Source: an uncultured Lachnospiraceae bacterium (GTDB lineage Bacteria; Bacillota; Clostridia; Lachnospirales; Lachnospiraceae). From it: DNA of 49,449 nt. The stretch's first letter is position 1. Each line of letters begins with the position of its first letter. The stretch spans positions 1 to 49,449 of the forward strand of contig CAJURQ010000028.1 in assembly GCA_910588955.1 (NCBI GenBank), given 5' to 3'. The notes beneath the pieces were generated by a model, which was not told the origin of the DNA, did no database searches, and saw only the letters and a program-made list of their open reading frames with translations. Of this stretch, positions 42,102 to 49,449 are shown in pieces. Made by a program: the position numbers and the translations under genes.

Positions 42102-42728
42102 TTATGTAAACTGCTCCAAATACCTCTTAGACTGCGACAGAGATTTCCTTACTTTCTCCCTGCTGCCCTCAAAAGCCCTGTCCTCCACTTCAATACACGC
42201 AAATACGTCATACCCGGTATCCGTAAGCGCCGACACAAAAGCCCCCAGTCTATATCGCCAAGACCCGGTATTTTCGGCTGCATAAAGTCCAGTGGATATG
42301 CCATGACCCCGCACTCCGCCAGCTTATCTTTTCTTATTTTAATGTCCTTAAAATGAATGTGAAAGATCTTATCCTTAAATTCATAAACCGGCTGGATATA
42401 GTCCATGCCCTGCCAGACAAAATGACTCGGATCATAATTTAAGCCAAAATAATCGCTTTCTATCCGCCCGAACAGTTCTCTATCCCTATTTTAACCCGGT
42501 TTTCCTCCGCATACCTTATAATATCCGGTCACACCTCATCAAACAGCGCCAGATTCTCCTCTATGGTTTTATGCTGATCCCTGCCGATAAACGTCGTGGT
42601 CATATAAACTCCCAGAAGCGCGGACGCCCTGATGACTTTTTTCAGATGGCAGATATTTTCCTTTCGTTTTTCCAAATCTCCATCCATGGTGTTAGGATAA
42701 AAGGCAAGGGCGGATATCTCAATCTTTC
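42102..42728 (-). pseudogene. Sugar phosphate isomerase/epimerase (TIM barrel), broken in several places
   Basis: Pieces of one xylose-isomerase-like TIM barrel are readable in three steps: EISALAFYPNTMDGDLEKRK to LALFDEV, then PDIIRYAEENRVKIGIENC, LFGRIESDYFGLNYDPSHF, HFKDIKIRKDKLAECGVMAY, and finally AFVSALTDTGYDVFACIEVE. A TGA replaces a codon after FDEV (42529-42531), bases are missing after GIENC (frame change near 42475), and one G is missing after DIDWG (frame change near 42250). The N-terminal barrel strands are absent; the frame instead joins an ABC ATPase fragment at about 42729. It is a decayed gene of a lost sugar locus. Confidence 0.8.
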
Positions 42729-42860
42729 TCTCCTTCGCACGAATCATCCCCATCCTGTTTTTCAGTTCGGCGCCCAGAAATATATTTTCCGCCACCGTCA
42801 GATTGTCCACCAGATCGATCTCCTGATAAATCGTTGCAACCCCATGCCTCTTCATCCACA
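42729..42860 (-). pseudogene. Fragment of a sugar ABC transporter ATPase (RbsA/MglA type)
   Basis: About 40 codons read GVATIYQEIDLVDNLTVAEN, then IFLGAELKNRMGMI: the Q-loop region of sugar-import ATPases of the ribose/galactose class, where the Q in IYQE is the Q-loop glutamine. Walker A upstream and the signature motif downstream are missing. It is fused in frame to the isomerase remnant, which marks a deletion junction. A further ~45 codons upstream (GIDGVKNGKEPNQLIACPIA) look like part of another protein, perhaps a substrate-binding protein; I cannot assign them firmly. Confidence 0.65.
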
Positions 42861-42965
42861 GACCATGAAATAACCGCTTCCAGGTCGTCCGCCAGATCCG
42901 GCGTCACAGAGGCAATGGGACACGCAATCAGCTGATTGGGCTCTTTCCCGTTCTTCACCCCGTCA

Positions 42966-43413
42966 ATTCCCACGCTACACCTATGCCAAACTGCGCCTTC
43001 AGGGATACTGCGAAACACTGGAACAGGCGGGAATTGCCGTAAATCCCCTCCACATCGTCACCGTGCCGGACGGGAATTTCAGCACCGCTGTCTCCGCCAT
43101 TTCCGCATTGCTAAAAACAGCCGCCCTGCCGGATGCCATATTCTGTGCATCCGACATCATGGCTGCCGCCGCCCTCAGGGCTTGCGCCCTTGAAGGCTTC
43201 CGTGTTCCACAGGATATTATGGTTGCGGGATTCGACAACATCGACATCTCCGTTATGACCACGCCAAACATCACCAACATCAACCAGCCCAGACATGACA
43301 TGGGATTTATGGCGTGCACGCAGCTTCTGTCCATGATCGCCGATCCGGCGAAGCTGCCCCAACGGTTTATTTTAGATGCAGAATTGATTATTCGAGAATC
43401 TACAGATTTTTAA
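42966..43413 (+). pseudogene. C-terminal half of a LacI-family repressor
   Basis: An open frame on the plus strand reads FPRYTYAKLRLQGYCETLEQ and on through PDAIFCASDIMAAAALRACA, FRVPQDIMVAGFDNIDISVM and TTPNITNINQPRHDMGFMAC to the stop at 43413. This is the ligand-binding C-terminal lobe of LacI/GalR regulators (about 148 of 330 residues). The DNA-binding domain and first lobe are missing, and there is no ribosome site at the left end, where it meets inverted fragments of other sugar genes. The ATG at 43063 is internal. It is a remnant of the same lost carbohydrate locus. Confidence 0.8.
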
Positions 43414-43427
43414 TAGAACGTGTATTC

Positions 43428-44303
43428 TTAGCGGCTGTGTCCGCCGCCTCCGTGATGACCGCCTCCGCCTCCATGGCTTCCGCCACCGCCGCCGTGACCG
43501 CCGCTGCTCGTCTGGATTTTCCGCTGCGTCACCGTCTTTCTTATAAATCTATCCTGAGATGCCCGGAAAACAGGCTCCCTGCCTGCCACGTAAGTAGTCG
43601 CCGTGGTCGTCTTCTTCCCCTCTTTGGAACGCCAGTTTACCGCCGCAAAAATAACAGCAGCTATTATTCCAATCAGCCATGGCACAAATCCCGGCACCGA
43701 CAGATGAGACACCTTCCAGCCCATCATATCGTGGTAGAAGTCGTTGACGTAGGTCTTGTATGCGCGGTAAGGGTTCTTTTCCACATAGCGGTACACATTG
43801 TCAAGAAGATGATCGATATCTTCCACATAATATGCGTCCCGCGCCCGCCCCGTGGTACACATCCACGTATGTATGCTGCCGTCGTCCTCCCTCGACCAGT
43901 TGTCCACAAGCATCACGCCGTCGCCATCCGGTCTGTCGTAGCCGAAGCCCATGTTCTCCCAGCTCTGCTCCGCATACACCCTCACATACTCCTCTGAGAT
44001 CACGCCTGGCTCAATCGCTCTCGCATACTCCTTCAAAGACTCGTTCAGCGTGACAAGCACAATATCACAGCCCGTCTGCTTCTCCCGCTTAGCGATCAGC
44101 CTGCGCAGCTTCTCCTCCTCTTTGTCCGACAATACGCCCGCGCCGTCAAACACTCGCTCATCCGTCAGGCATTCGGTGTTCGTCCTCTGATAGTTAAGCG
44201 TCTTCGCCAGCCCCCAGTGCCCTATGTGGAGCACTGCCGCCAGAAGTGCGACGGCGGCAAGAATGATGTACAGCCATTTAAAATAACGAAAATATTCTCT
44301 CAC
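43428..44303 (-). CDS. TPM-domain membrane protein with Gly/His-rich tail
   Basis: A 291-residue protein. An N-terminal helix (WLYIILAAVALLAAVLHIGH) leads to an outer TPM (TLP18.3-Psb32-MOLO1) domain, about 50-190 (VFDGAGVLSDKEEEKLRRLI; QTGCDIVLVTLNESLKEYAR), then a second helix (WLIGIIAAVIFAAVNW) and a cytoplasmic tail. The tail ends in SSGGHGGGGGSHGGGGGHH, a low-complexity Gly/His stretch frequent in this family. TPM domains are linked to quality control and phosphatase-like activity; the exact role is not known. It follows the zinc-ribbon gene by 18 bases. Confidence 0.8.
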   Translation of the reverse strand: MREYFRYFKWLYIILAAVALLAAVLHIGHWGLAKTLNYQRTNTECLTDERVFDGAGVLSDKEEEKLRRLIAKREKQTGCDIVLVTLNESLKEYARAIEPGVISEEYVRVYAEQSWENMGFGYDRPDGDGVMLVDNWSREDDGSIHTWMCTTGRARDAYYVEDIDHLLDNVYRYVEKNPYRAYKTYVNDFYHDMMGWKVSHLSVPGFVPWLIGIIAAVIFAAVNWRSKEGKKTTTATTYVAGREPVFRASQDRFIRKTVTQRKIQTSSGGHGGGGGSHGGGGGHHGGGGHSR

Positions 44304-44321
44304 AGCTTTCGCCCTTCCTTC

Positions 44322-45305
44322 CTACAAGATTTCCAGTACATGAACCGCCATATAACAGAGCGCCGTCACCGCCGCAAACACCGAGGCGCTGTAAGCAAGC
44401 ACCTTTCCCCGGGAAACAGGCGTCACACCGATCACCTTCGCCGTCTGCCCGTTCACATGGTACAGATACGACTGATCCTTATAACGATAAACATACTGCC
44501 AAACGGGCATCAGCGCATAGCAGAAGCCCTCCCTGTGCAGATTCAGATTTTTCCGGTAAGGGCGCACCGTGGTATAACCCATCAGAGAACCCTGCAGCAG
44601 TTCCTCCGACGCCTGCCTTGCCTTTGCCTGCGCCCGCGTGTCCAGCTGCTCTGCCTCCTGATTATAGACCTCCCCGAAAAAGCCGGACATGTACTGCGGC
44701 TCAAAGTCCGCCAGAGCCTTGTAATCATAAGGCTCCATCAGATCCATAACGCGGTCGTCCATAGCGATCGACGCGTCCACTGGAATCCGGTCAAAATCCA
44801 CATCCATCTGCCGGATGATCTCGAAGTAGGAAGTTTCCGTGTACTCCGTGTCACCGCTCCGCCACGTCCTGACGCGCGTGCCCTCCCCCGCAAAATCGTA
44901 GAACGCGCCGTAATCATAGAGCCAAAAAGGCACGTAAATCCCTTCCATTTTTTCGAGACTCTTCGCGGACAGAAAATCCGAGGGCGCAAACAGCCGCCTT
45001 GAAAATTCGTGGTCCATTGCCGCCGCCGCCAGATCTTTTCCTATGCAAAAGGGCAGAATCAGTTGCGGCTCAAAGGCATTTTCCACCCGCTCGTTAAATA
45101 TGAGATATGTGCCGCAGTGTTCGCATTTGCACGCAGAAGTAAACTCCGTGAGCTGTAAAGGCGCGCCGCAGTTCACACACTGTACGAGGGAACTGTCCGC
45201 CAGCTTTTCCTCGCTGTCCGTACTCTCGCAGTGGGGACAGTACATTTTCTTCTTTTCCGGGGAATACACCGTATTACCACCGCAGTTTTTACATTTAAAT
45301 AACAT
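44322..45305 (-). CDS. TFIIB-type zinc-ribbon membrane protein
   Basis: A 327-residue protein. Two zinc ribbons at the N-terminus: CKNCGG...CPHCES (about 4-27) and CVNCGA...CEHCGT (about 43-64). The middle part (VPFWLYDYGAFYDF; PVWQYVYRYKDQSYLYHVNG) is that of the small family of zinc-ribbon proteins seen in Clostridia, and a C-terminal hydrophobic helix (AYSASVFAAVTALCYMAVHV) anchors it. Function is unknown. It is 18 bases after the purF-like gene and 18 before the TPM gene, so they form one operon; zinc-ribbon and TPM proteins often occur together. Confidence 0.78.
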   Translation of the reverse strand: MLFKCKNCGGNTVYSPEKKKMYCPHCESTDSEEKLADSSLVQCVNCGAPLQLTEFTSACKCEHCGTYLIFNERVENAFEPQLILPFCIGKDLAAAAMDHEFSRRLFAPSDFLSAKSLEKMEGIYVPFWLYDYGAFYDFAGEGTRVRTWRSGDTEYTETSYFEIIRQMDVDFDRIPVDASIAMDDRVMDLMEPYDYKALADFEPQYMSGFFGEVYNQEAEQLDTRAQAKARQASEELLQGSLMGYTTVRPYRKNLNLHREGFCYALMPVWQYVYRYKDQSYLYHVNGQTAKVIGVTPVSRGKVLAYSASVFAAVTALCYMAVHVLEIL

Positions 45306-45323
45306 CCGTTTTCCTTTCTCAGC

Positions 45324-46733
45324 CTAATCTGTCCTTCCGTCCCAGCAATATGTGCACAGCTTGCACCTATCCATGCCGACGGAGGCAATCATATCATCCA
45401 GACGGTGGTACCGCAATGTGGTGAATTTCAGCTTCTCCCGGATTCCTTCGAGCATCTGTGCGTACTCCGTGCTGTCCGGATCCGCGTAAACAGACAGGTT
45501 CGGGTATTTATTTTCCCCCTCCAGCTCCTGAATCACCCGTCTCGCGATCAGTTCCATCTCCGACGTGGAACGGGAGAAGTTCAAGTATTTGCAACCGTAA
45601 AGAAGCGGCGGGCATGCCGGGCGGATATGTACCTCCTTCGCGCCGCTCTGGTAGAGGAACTCCGTCGTCTCCCGAAGCTGCGTGCCGCGCACAATGGAGT
45701 CGTCGATCAGAAGAAGACTCCTATCCTTAATCAGATCGTGCACCGGAATCAGCTTCATCTTTGCAATCAAATTCCGCTTGCTCTGGATCGTGGGCATAAA
45801 GGAACGGGGCCACGTAGGCGTATACTTGATGAACGGTCTGGAAAAAGGAATCCCCGACTCATTGGCGTAGCCGATGGCATGTGCCGTCCCGGAATCCGGC
45901 ACGCCCGCCACGATATCCGGCTTCACGTCGTCGCGCTTCGCCAGCATTGCCCCACAGTGATACCGCATCTCTTCCACGCTGATTCCCTCGTAGGACGAGG
46001 ACGGATAGCCATAGTAAATCCATAAAAACGTACAGATTTTCATATCTTTGCCCGGCGCGGCAAGGGTCTGCACACCCTCCGCCGTCACAATGACAATCTC
46101 TCCGGGACCGAGCTCCCGCTCCAGCACATAGCCCAGATTCAGATAGGCAAAGCTCTCAAAGGACACACAGCAGGCGTCATCTTTCTTTCCGATCGTGACA
46201 GGCGTGCGCCCCATCCGGTCTCTCGCCGCGTAAATCCCCTTCGGCGTCATGATCAGTATGGTCATGGAGCCGTCAATCAGCTCCTGCGCGTACCGGATGC
46301 CCTCGATCAGATTGTCCCGCTGGTTGATGACCGCCGCAACAAGCTCTGTGGCATTGATGTCGCCGCCGCTCATCTCCAGAAAATGCCCTTTGCCGTGTTT
46401 AAAAATTTCCGACACAATCTCGTCTTTATTATTGATCCTGCCAACCGTTGTGATCGCATAGGTGCCGTGATGGGAACGGATAATCAGCGGCTGCGGCTCA
46501 TAGTCCGAGATACAGCCGATGCCAAGCGTCCCGTACATCTTGTTTACATCCTTGTCAAATTTGGTGCGGAACGGCGTATTCTCTATGTTGTGAATGGCGC
46601 GGTTAAATCCCGCCTCCGTATCATAGAGCGCCATGCCCGCCCGTCTGGTTCCCAGATGGGAATGGTAATCCGTCCCAAAAAACAAATCAAAAATACAATT
46701 TTCCTTCGATGCCACTCCAAAAAAGCCGCCCAT
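45324..46733 (-). CDS. Amidophosphoribosyltransferase-like protein (PurF family) without the catalytic Cys
   Basis: A 469-residue PurF-family protein. The phosphoribosyltransferase part is intact, with the PRPP loop LLLIDDSIVRGTQLRE and the iron-sulfur cysteines seen in ICTFLWIYY, YGCKYLNF and CKLCTYC. The N-terminal glutaminase domain starts MGGFFGVASKENC instead of the normal MCGI/VxG: the nucleophile Cys that becomes the first residue is replaced by Gly. GRINNKDEI and GGDINATELV show the fold is kept. It may use free ammonia, act on another substrate or be regulatory. GGGAGG lies before the ATG. It lies 17 bases after the GGDEF-like gene. Confidence 0.85.
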   Translation of the reverse strand: MGGFFGVASKENCIFDLFFGTDYHSHLGTRRAGMALYDTEAGFNRAIHNIENTPFRTKFDKDVNKMYGTLGIGCISDYEPQPLIIRSHHGTYAITTVGRINNKDEIVSEIFKHGKGHFLEMSGGDINATELVAAVINQRDNLIEGIRYAQELIDGSMTILIMTPKGIYAARDRMGRTPVTIGKKDDACCVSFESFAYLNLGYVLERELGPGEIVIVTAEGVQTLAAPGKDMKICTFLWIYYGYPSSSYEGISVEEMRYHCGAMLAKRDDVKPDIVAGVPDSGTAHAIGYANESGIPFSRPFIKYTPTWPRSFMPTIQSKRNLIAKMKLIPVHDLIKDRSLLLIDDSIVRGTQLRETTEFLYQSGAKEVHIRPACPPLLYGCKYLNFSRSTSEMELIARRVIQELEGENKYPNLSVYADPDSTEYAQMLEGIREKLKFTTLRYHRLDDMIASVGMDRCKLCTYCWDGRTD

Positions 46734-46750
46734 ACTTTCCTCCCGTTTTC

Positions 46751-47305
46751 TTATGTTGTATATATTTCACAGCCGCAGCGCCCACCCTCTTTTACGCGGT
46801 TAAGCACTTTCTGCGCCTGCTGGTACATCTCCTTATAGCTCTCGCCCGATTCCCCCAAAGCCGCTCCCGCGCTCAGCGTGACGGTGGGTATATCCTTGTC
46901 CCCGTGAAGCAGCCTGTCGTTCACGACGGCGATCCGTCTGCGGATGCCCTTCACCTGATCGGCTGAAATCCCCTCGATCCAGATACCGAACGTATCGTCC
47001 GAAAGCCGCCCTATACCGTCTTCTCCCCTGAAATGCTCCCGAAGCGCAGCATAGACATTTTTAAGCACGCGGTCGCCCGTCTCCCTGCCATAGTTGTCGT
47101 TGACCTCCTGCATGTGATCCACATCCACCAAAAGAAGGCAGCCTTGCATATACTCGCCTGCCAGTGCGTCCTCCACCATTTTCTGAAAAGCGCTTTTGTT
47201 CACCGCGCCCGTGAGCGCATCCCGTTTCCCGGGACCGTAACTTTTCCCGGCTGCCCTTTTCTGCGTCTTCTGCTGTGCCGGGGAACGCCGTAGAATGTTT
47301 AACAC
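46751..47305 (-). CDS. Short GGDEF-domain protein with degenerate signature
   Basis: A 184-residue protein consisting of one GGDEF (diguanylate cyclase fold) domain after a basic leader of about 28 residues. The fold is visible in KRDALTGAVNKSAFQKMVED and LLLVDVDHMQEVNDNYGRET, with the Mg-binding Asp. The active-site loop reads RLSDDTFGIW in place of RxGGDEFxxx: only the third residue of the signature is kept. Synthesis of cyclic di-GMP is therefore unlikely; GTP binding or a scaffold role is possible. There is no membrane helix or sensor domain. It starts with GTG 47305 after AGGAGG and leads a four-gene operon with the PurF-like protein. A promoter TTGCAA-17-TAAGAT may lie upstream. Confidence 0.82.
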   Translation of the reverse strand: MLNILRRSPAQQKTQKRAAGKSYGPGKRDALTGAVNKSAFQKMVEDALAGEYMQGCLLLVDVDHMQEVNDNYGRETGDRVLKNVYAALREHFRGEDGIGRLSDDTFGIWIEGISADQVKGIRRRIAVVNDRLLHGDKDIPTVTLSAGAALGESGESYKEMYQQAQKVLNRVKEGGRCGCEIYTT

Positions 47306-47391
47306 CGCTGTTTCCTCCTAGCGTTCTGCCTCTTTTATCTTACTGTATATTGGGGCGGGTTGCAAATAGATTTTGTATCCAATAAATATTT

Positions 47392-47419
47392 TTGACAATT
47401 TTCTTACATATGCTATACT
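47392..47419 (+). promoter_or_regulatory. Strong promoter of the candidate small RNA
   Basis: TTGACA (47392-47397), a 16-base spacer and TATACT (47414-47419), with TGC directly before the -10 (extended -10). No coding frame follows; the expected transcript starts at about 47425. Confidence 0.75.
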
Positions 47420-47423
47420 GTGA

Positions 47424-47516
47424 ATAAGCTAACTCGTGATGGATCCGGCTGGGTTCCCGAATGGGAGTAGGTTTATGCCAAGAATTCCTTTGCCCCTAGA
47501 GTCAGCTTATTTTTTT
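47424..47516 (+). ncRNA. Candidate free-standing small RNA, about 90 nt
   Basis: The transcript predicted from the promoter at 47392-47419 begins with AATAAGCT-A-ACTC (47423-47435), which pairs with GAGT-C-AGCTTATT (47499-47511): twelve pairs with one mismatch. It is followed by TTTTTT, so the closing stem is at the same time an intrinsic terminator. Inside, TCCC-GAAT-GGGA makes a small hairpin, and GGC/GCC and GGA/TCC can extend it. There is no ribosome site and no useful reading frame. It does not match 6S, SRP RNA, tmRNA or RNase P RNA by length or known core motifs. The 3' end overlaps the stop of the DUF3644-like gene on the other strand. It may belong to the mobile element at the right edge. 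Confidence 0.6.
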
Positions 47517-48460
47517 GAACCTTTAAGTTTCTCCGCAATGTTATCCGGATCTTTTTGAATTTCTCCGACAATCAGTTCTATTGCCTGCACAGAGTATGTA
47601 TACGAAGGCTGTGCATACTGTTTATGAATATAGCAGTACTTTTCATTCTCTTTAAAGCCGTATATCTTATTAAATAAATTGAATATGTACTGGTTCATAT
47701 CAAAATTAATGCCCATCATCTGCAGTCGTCGCGAAATTTCCTTAATAGCCGTTTTCATAGTATATTTGTGTGTATTGTTCGGGTCCTTTAATTCCTTAAT
47801 TATTTTCACTCCCGCATCAGCATTTTTATCCACATAAACAAAGGAAGTCGCTCTATTTTTATCTTTGGTTATAAAGTGAAGGTGTTCTATCTTGATTGCA
47901 AACGATTGATTGTTTTCTGCTATCATTGGCGCTAATTGTTCATTTGTTTCAATAATCTTATCTGCGATTTGTTCCGGATATTTAGCACGAATTGTATTTT
48001 CATCCAATGCCCTCATACTAACAGCCAATGTAAGAAAATTCTGAGGAATTACTTCTGTCATATCAATGCTATGAAATTCCTGCATTTTTTCAACATAGTT
48101 GAGAACACAGGCTTGAAAAAGCGGAATATATATCATCTCATATTCCTCTGTCACAAAATGTGTACTAGTATTTCTTAATTCAATAATCTTAGAGAGATTT
48201 CTTCTCAAAGGAGCTTTTTCATTGGTAAAAATCTTTTGCAGGCATTTTTCCAATGTAATCGTCTTTCCCGGATTATCCCTATAGTAAATGCTCTCATCTC
48301 CATATTTGTTTATCATATACGCTTTCAGCATCAGCTCCCATGCATTGCATATAAAAAAACTGAATCCCTCAACTCTATACACAATAGTTGGTTTGTTATA
48401 AATTTCTATCGCCATAACAAACGCTTCTTTTGATTTTTCTACTAATTTTTCCTGTATCAT
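47507..48460 (-). CDS. DUF3644-like protein (possible HEPN-type defence gene)
   Basis: A 317-residue protein that resembles DUF3644 proteins: NKPTIVYRVEGFSFFICNAW and ELMLKAYMINKYGDESIYY in the N-terminal helical domain, then KIIELRNTSTHFVTEEYEMI, whose R-N-x-x-x-H pattern recalls the RxxxxH active site of HEPN RNases. ATG 48460 follows AGAGGAG by five bases; an ATG at 48493 overlaps the recombinase gene. It starts 14 bases after the serine recombinase gene and is AT-rich like it, so it is probably cargo of the mobile element. Members of this family are often found near phage-defence genes; the activity here is inference. Confidence 0.75.
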   Translation of the reverse strand: MIQEKLVEKSKEAFVMAIEIYNKPTIVYRVEGFSFFICNAWELMLKAYMINKYGDESIYYRDNPGKTITLEKCLQKIFTNEKAPLRRNLSKIIELRNTSTHFVTEEYEMIYIPLFQACVLNYVEKMQEFHSIDMTEVIPQNFLTLAVSMRALDENTIRAKYPEQIADKIIETNEQLAPMIAENNQSFAIKIEHLHFITKDKNRATSFVYVDKNADAGVKIIKELKDPNNTHKYTMKTAIKEISRRLQMMGINFDMNQYIFNLFNKIYGFKENEKYCYIHKQYAQPSYTYSVQAIELIVGEIQKDPDNIAEKLKGSKK

Positions 48461-48474
48461 GATTTCTCCTCTAC

Positions 48475-49449
48475 CTATTTGGAAAGTAAACACACCACCT
48501 CCACGTTATTCCCTTTGTTGTCTAAATTTTCACCTATATTCTCAATATCAAATGCGAACTTGATTTTCTTAATATAGGTTTTACTTTCCTTGATTTCATC
48601 CTTTTTATACAGTTGTATCTCTGAAATCAAAGATTGCAACACATTTCTTTGCTCTTCCACTGATAGTTTATCATAGATTCTGTCAAACTCCAAAAGCATT
48701 TGATAAATTTTCTTCTCATTGAGTTGTTGCTCCTGTACTGCTTCCAAGCGATTCAGACAATCTATTTGCTCACTTTCTACAGAATCCATATCCTCATAGA
48801 TTTTATCGAGTCTTTTGTTCATATCAGTTCTTTTGCGGTTTGCAAATTTATCATCATCCAAAAGACTATCAATATCTTTCTCCAAACTCTTTTTGTTTCT
48901 CTCCAAAGCCTTTAGCTTCTTATCATAGGAAGCAAGTTCATTCTCAATTTCTGTAACATCAATAGATTTCCCTATTTTCATTTTTACATAATCTACAAAC
49001 TTTTCATTGTGTACTAACCGTTTGGTATACTCGACAACTTCCTTTTCGATTCGCTCAGATGATATTCCATTTCTATGACATTCGCCATATGTACCTGAAC
49101 GATTGTAGTGACCGCAAATATAACTCCTTGTCTCCATTTTGGGTGCATCAGGATTCTTTTTCTTATTAATCCAACGGTTGTAACTTATAACCATCCCCGA
49201 TCCGCACTCAGGGCATCTCAATAAGCCTGACAATAAATGTTTAGGAACTTGTCCTATCTGCCTGTTTCCTCTGCAAGCCCTGTTCTTTCGCTTCTGCTGT
49301 GCCATATCAAAAATTTCTTTGCTTATGATAGATTCATGCGCCTGTCCATCAGACCAGATATAGTTTTTTTCGTCCTGTTTCTTTAGCTTGTATTCCATTT
49401 CTCCTGTTTCGCAATTAACAGATTCCACTGTCCTTCTTCTGCCAAACAC
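48475..49449 (-). CDS. Large serine recombinase, C-terminal part (start lies beyond the window)
   Basis: About 324 codons of a large serine recombinase are in the window; the N-terminal catalytic domain with the active serine lies outside. Visible are the end of the recombinase domain (ESIISKEIFDMAQQKRKNRA), the zinc ribbon (LLRCPECGSGMVIS ... YICGHYNRSG ... ECHRNGI), a long coiled coil (about 170-270, rich in Lys/Glu) and the C-terminal domain (LDKLSVEEQRNVLQSLIS-like). These enzymes integrate and excise phages and conjugative or mobilisable elements at specific att sites. The gene is AT-rich compared with the core genes to its left. The element end should lie between here and the GGDEF gene or beyond the DUF3644 gene. 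Confidence 0.9.
   Translation of the reverse strand: MFGRRRTVESVNCETGEMEYKLKKQDEKNYIWSDGQAHESIISKEIFDMAQQKRKNRACRGNRQIGQVPKHLLSGLLRCPECGSGMVISYNRWINKKKNPDAPKMETRSYICGHYNRSGTYGECHRNGISSERIEKEVVEYTKRLVHNEKFVDYVKMKIGKSIDVTEIENELASYDKKLKALERNKKSLEKDIDSLLDDDKFANRKRTDMNKRLDKIYEDMDSVESEQIDCLNRLEAVQEQQLNEKKIYQMLLEFDRIYDKLSVEEQRNVLQSLISEIQLYKKDEIKESKTYIKKIKFAFDIENIGENLDNKGNNVEVVCLLSK

Noticed and set aside
42149..42406. Independent small gene on the minus strand
   Set aside because: It is one in-frame piece of the broken sugar phosphate isomerase; the flanking pieces are readable in other frames.
43063..43413. Small intact regulator gene starting at 43063
   Set aside because: Homology to LacI continues upstream of this ATG, so it is an internal codon of a truncated gene.
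47424..47516. 6S, SRP or transfer-RNA-like assignment of the small RNA
   Set aside because: It is half the length of 6S RNA, lacks the conserved SRP loop sequence, and has no cloverleaf or CCA-type end.
1..49449. tRNA or rRNA genes and insertion sequences
   Set aside because: No tRNA T-loop/anticodon pattern, rRNA segment or complete transposase gene was recognised on either strand.

Overview
The window looks like chromosomal DNA from an endospore-forming, low-to-mid GC Firmicute, most likely a Lachnospiraceae-type Clostridium. The reasons are a sigma-K gene, spoIIP and gpr (spore protease), hemW next to lepA, rpsT divergent from gpr, strong GGAGG ribosome binding sites, frequent TTG starts and a Gram-positive type IV pilus (T4P) locus. 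Family assignments were made by reading the translations; no search was run.

Left part (1-5149): an accessory segment. It holds an agr-like two-component system (GHKL kinase plus LytTR regulator) followed by the first 23 codons of another gene cut by the window edge. Next come a cupin gene, an AraC-type regulator, the tail of a FAD oxidoreductase, and a small two-helix zinc-ribbon membrane protein. The lytTR gene and the small membrane protein have matching promoters: a -10 box preceded by direct-repeat boxes of LytTR type. A roughly 230-base block without genes holds many inverted and direct copies of a short motif. The segment ends abruptly inside comM at about 5149/5150; the C-terminal part of comM is absent from the window.

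Central part (6616-34570, all on the minus strand): a nearly complete T4P machine. In transcription order it is a degenerate HD-GYP protein, pilT, pilB, three inserted genes (Rpn-type nuclease and two polytopic membrane proteins, one GT-C-like), pilC, major pilin, prepilin peptidase, a pilM-pilN fusion, pilO, four minor pilins (I-, K-, H- and J-like) and a 1857-residue membrane-anchored repeat protein. Three of the minor pilins are very large (523, 875 and 1047 residues), and the K-like one lacks Glu5, as tip pilins of the GspK type do. This suggests a large adhesive tip complex.

Right part (34654-47305): sporulation and housekeeping genes (sigK, hemW, lepA, spoIIP, gpr, rpsT), a VapBC-like pair whose toxin is frameshifted by an 11-bp tandem duplication, a decayed sugar-utilisation locus, and a four-gene run of degenerate GGDEF protein, PurF-like protein without its catalytic Cys, zinc-ribbon protein and TPM protein.

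Right edge (about 47340-49449): AT-rich DNA with a large serine recombinase (cut by the window end), a DUF3644-like gene, and a free-standing ~90-nt RNA gene candidate with its own promoter and terminator. This is probably the end of an integrated mobile element.
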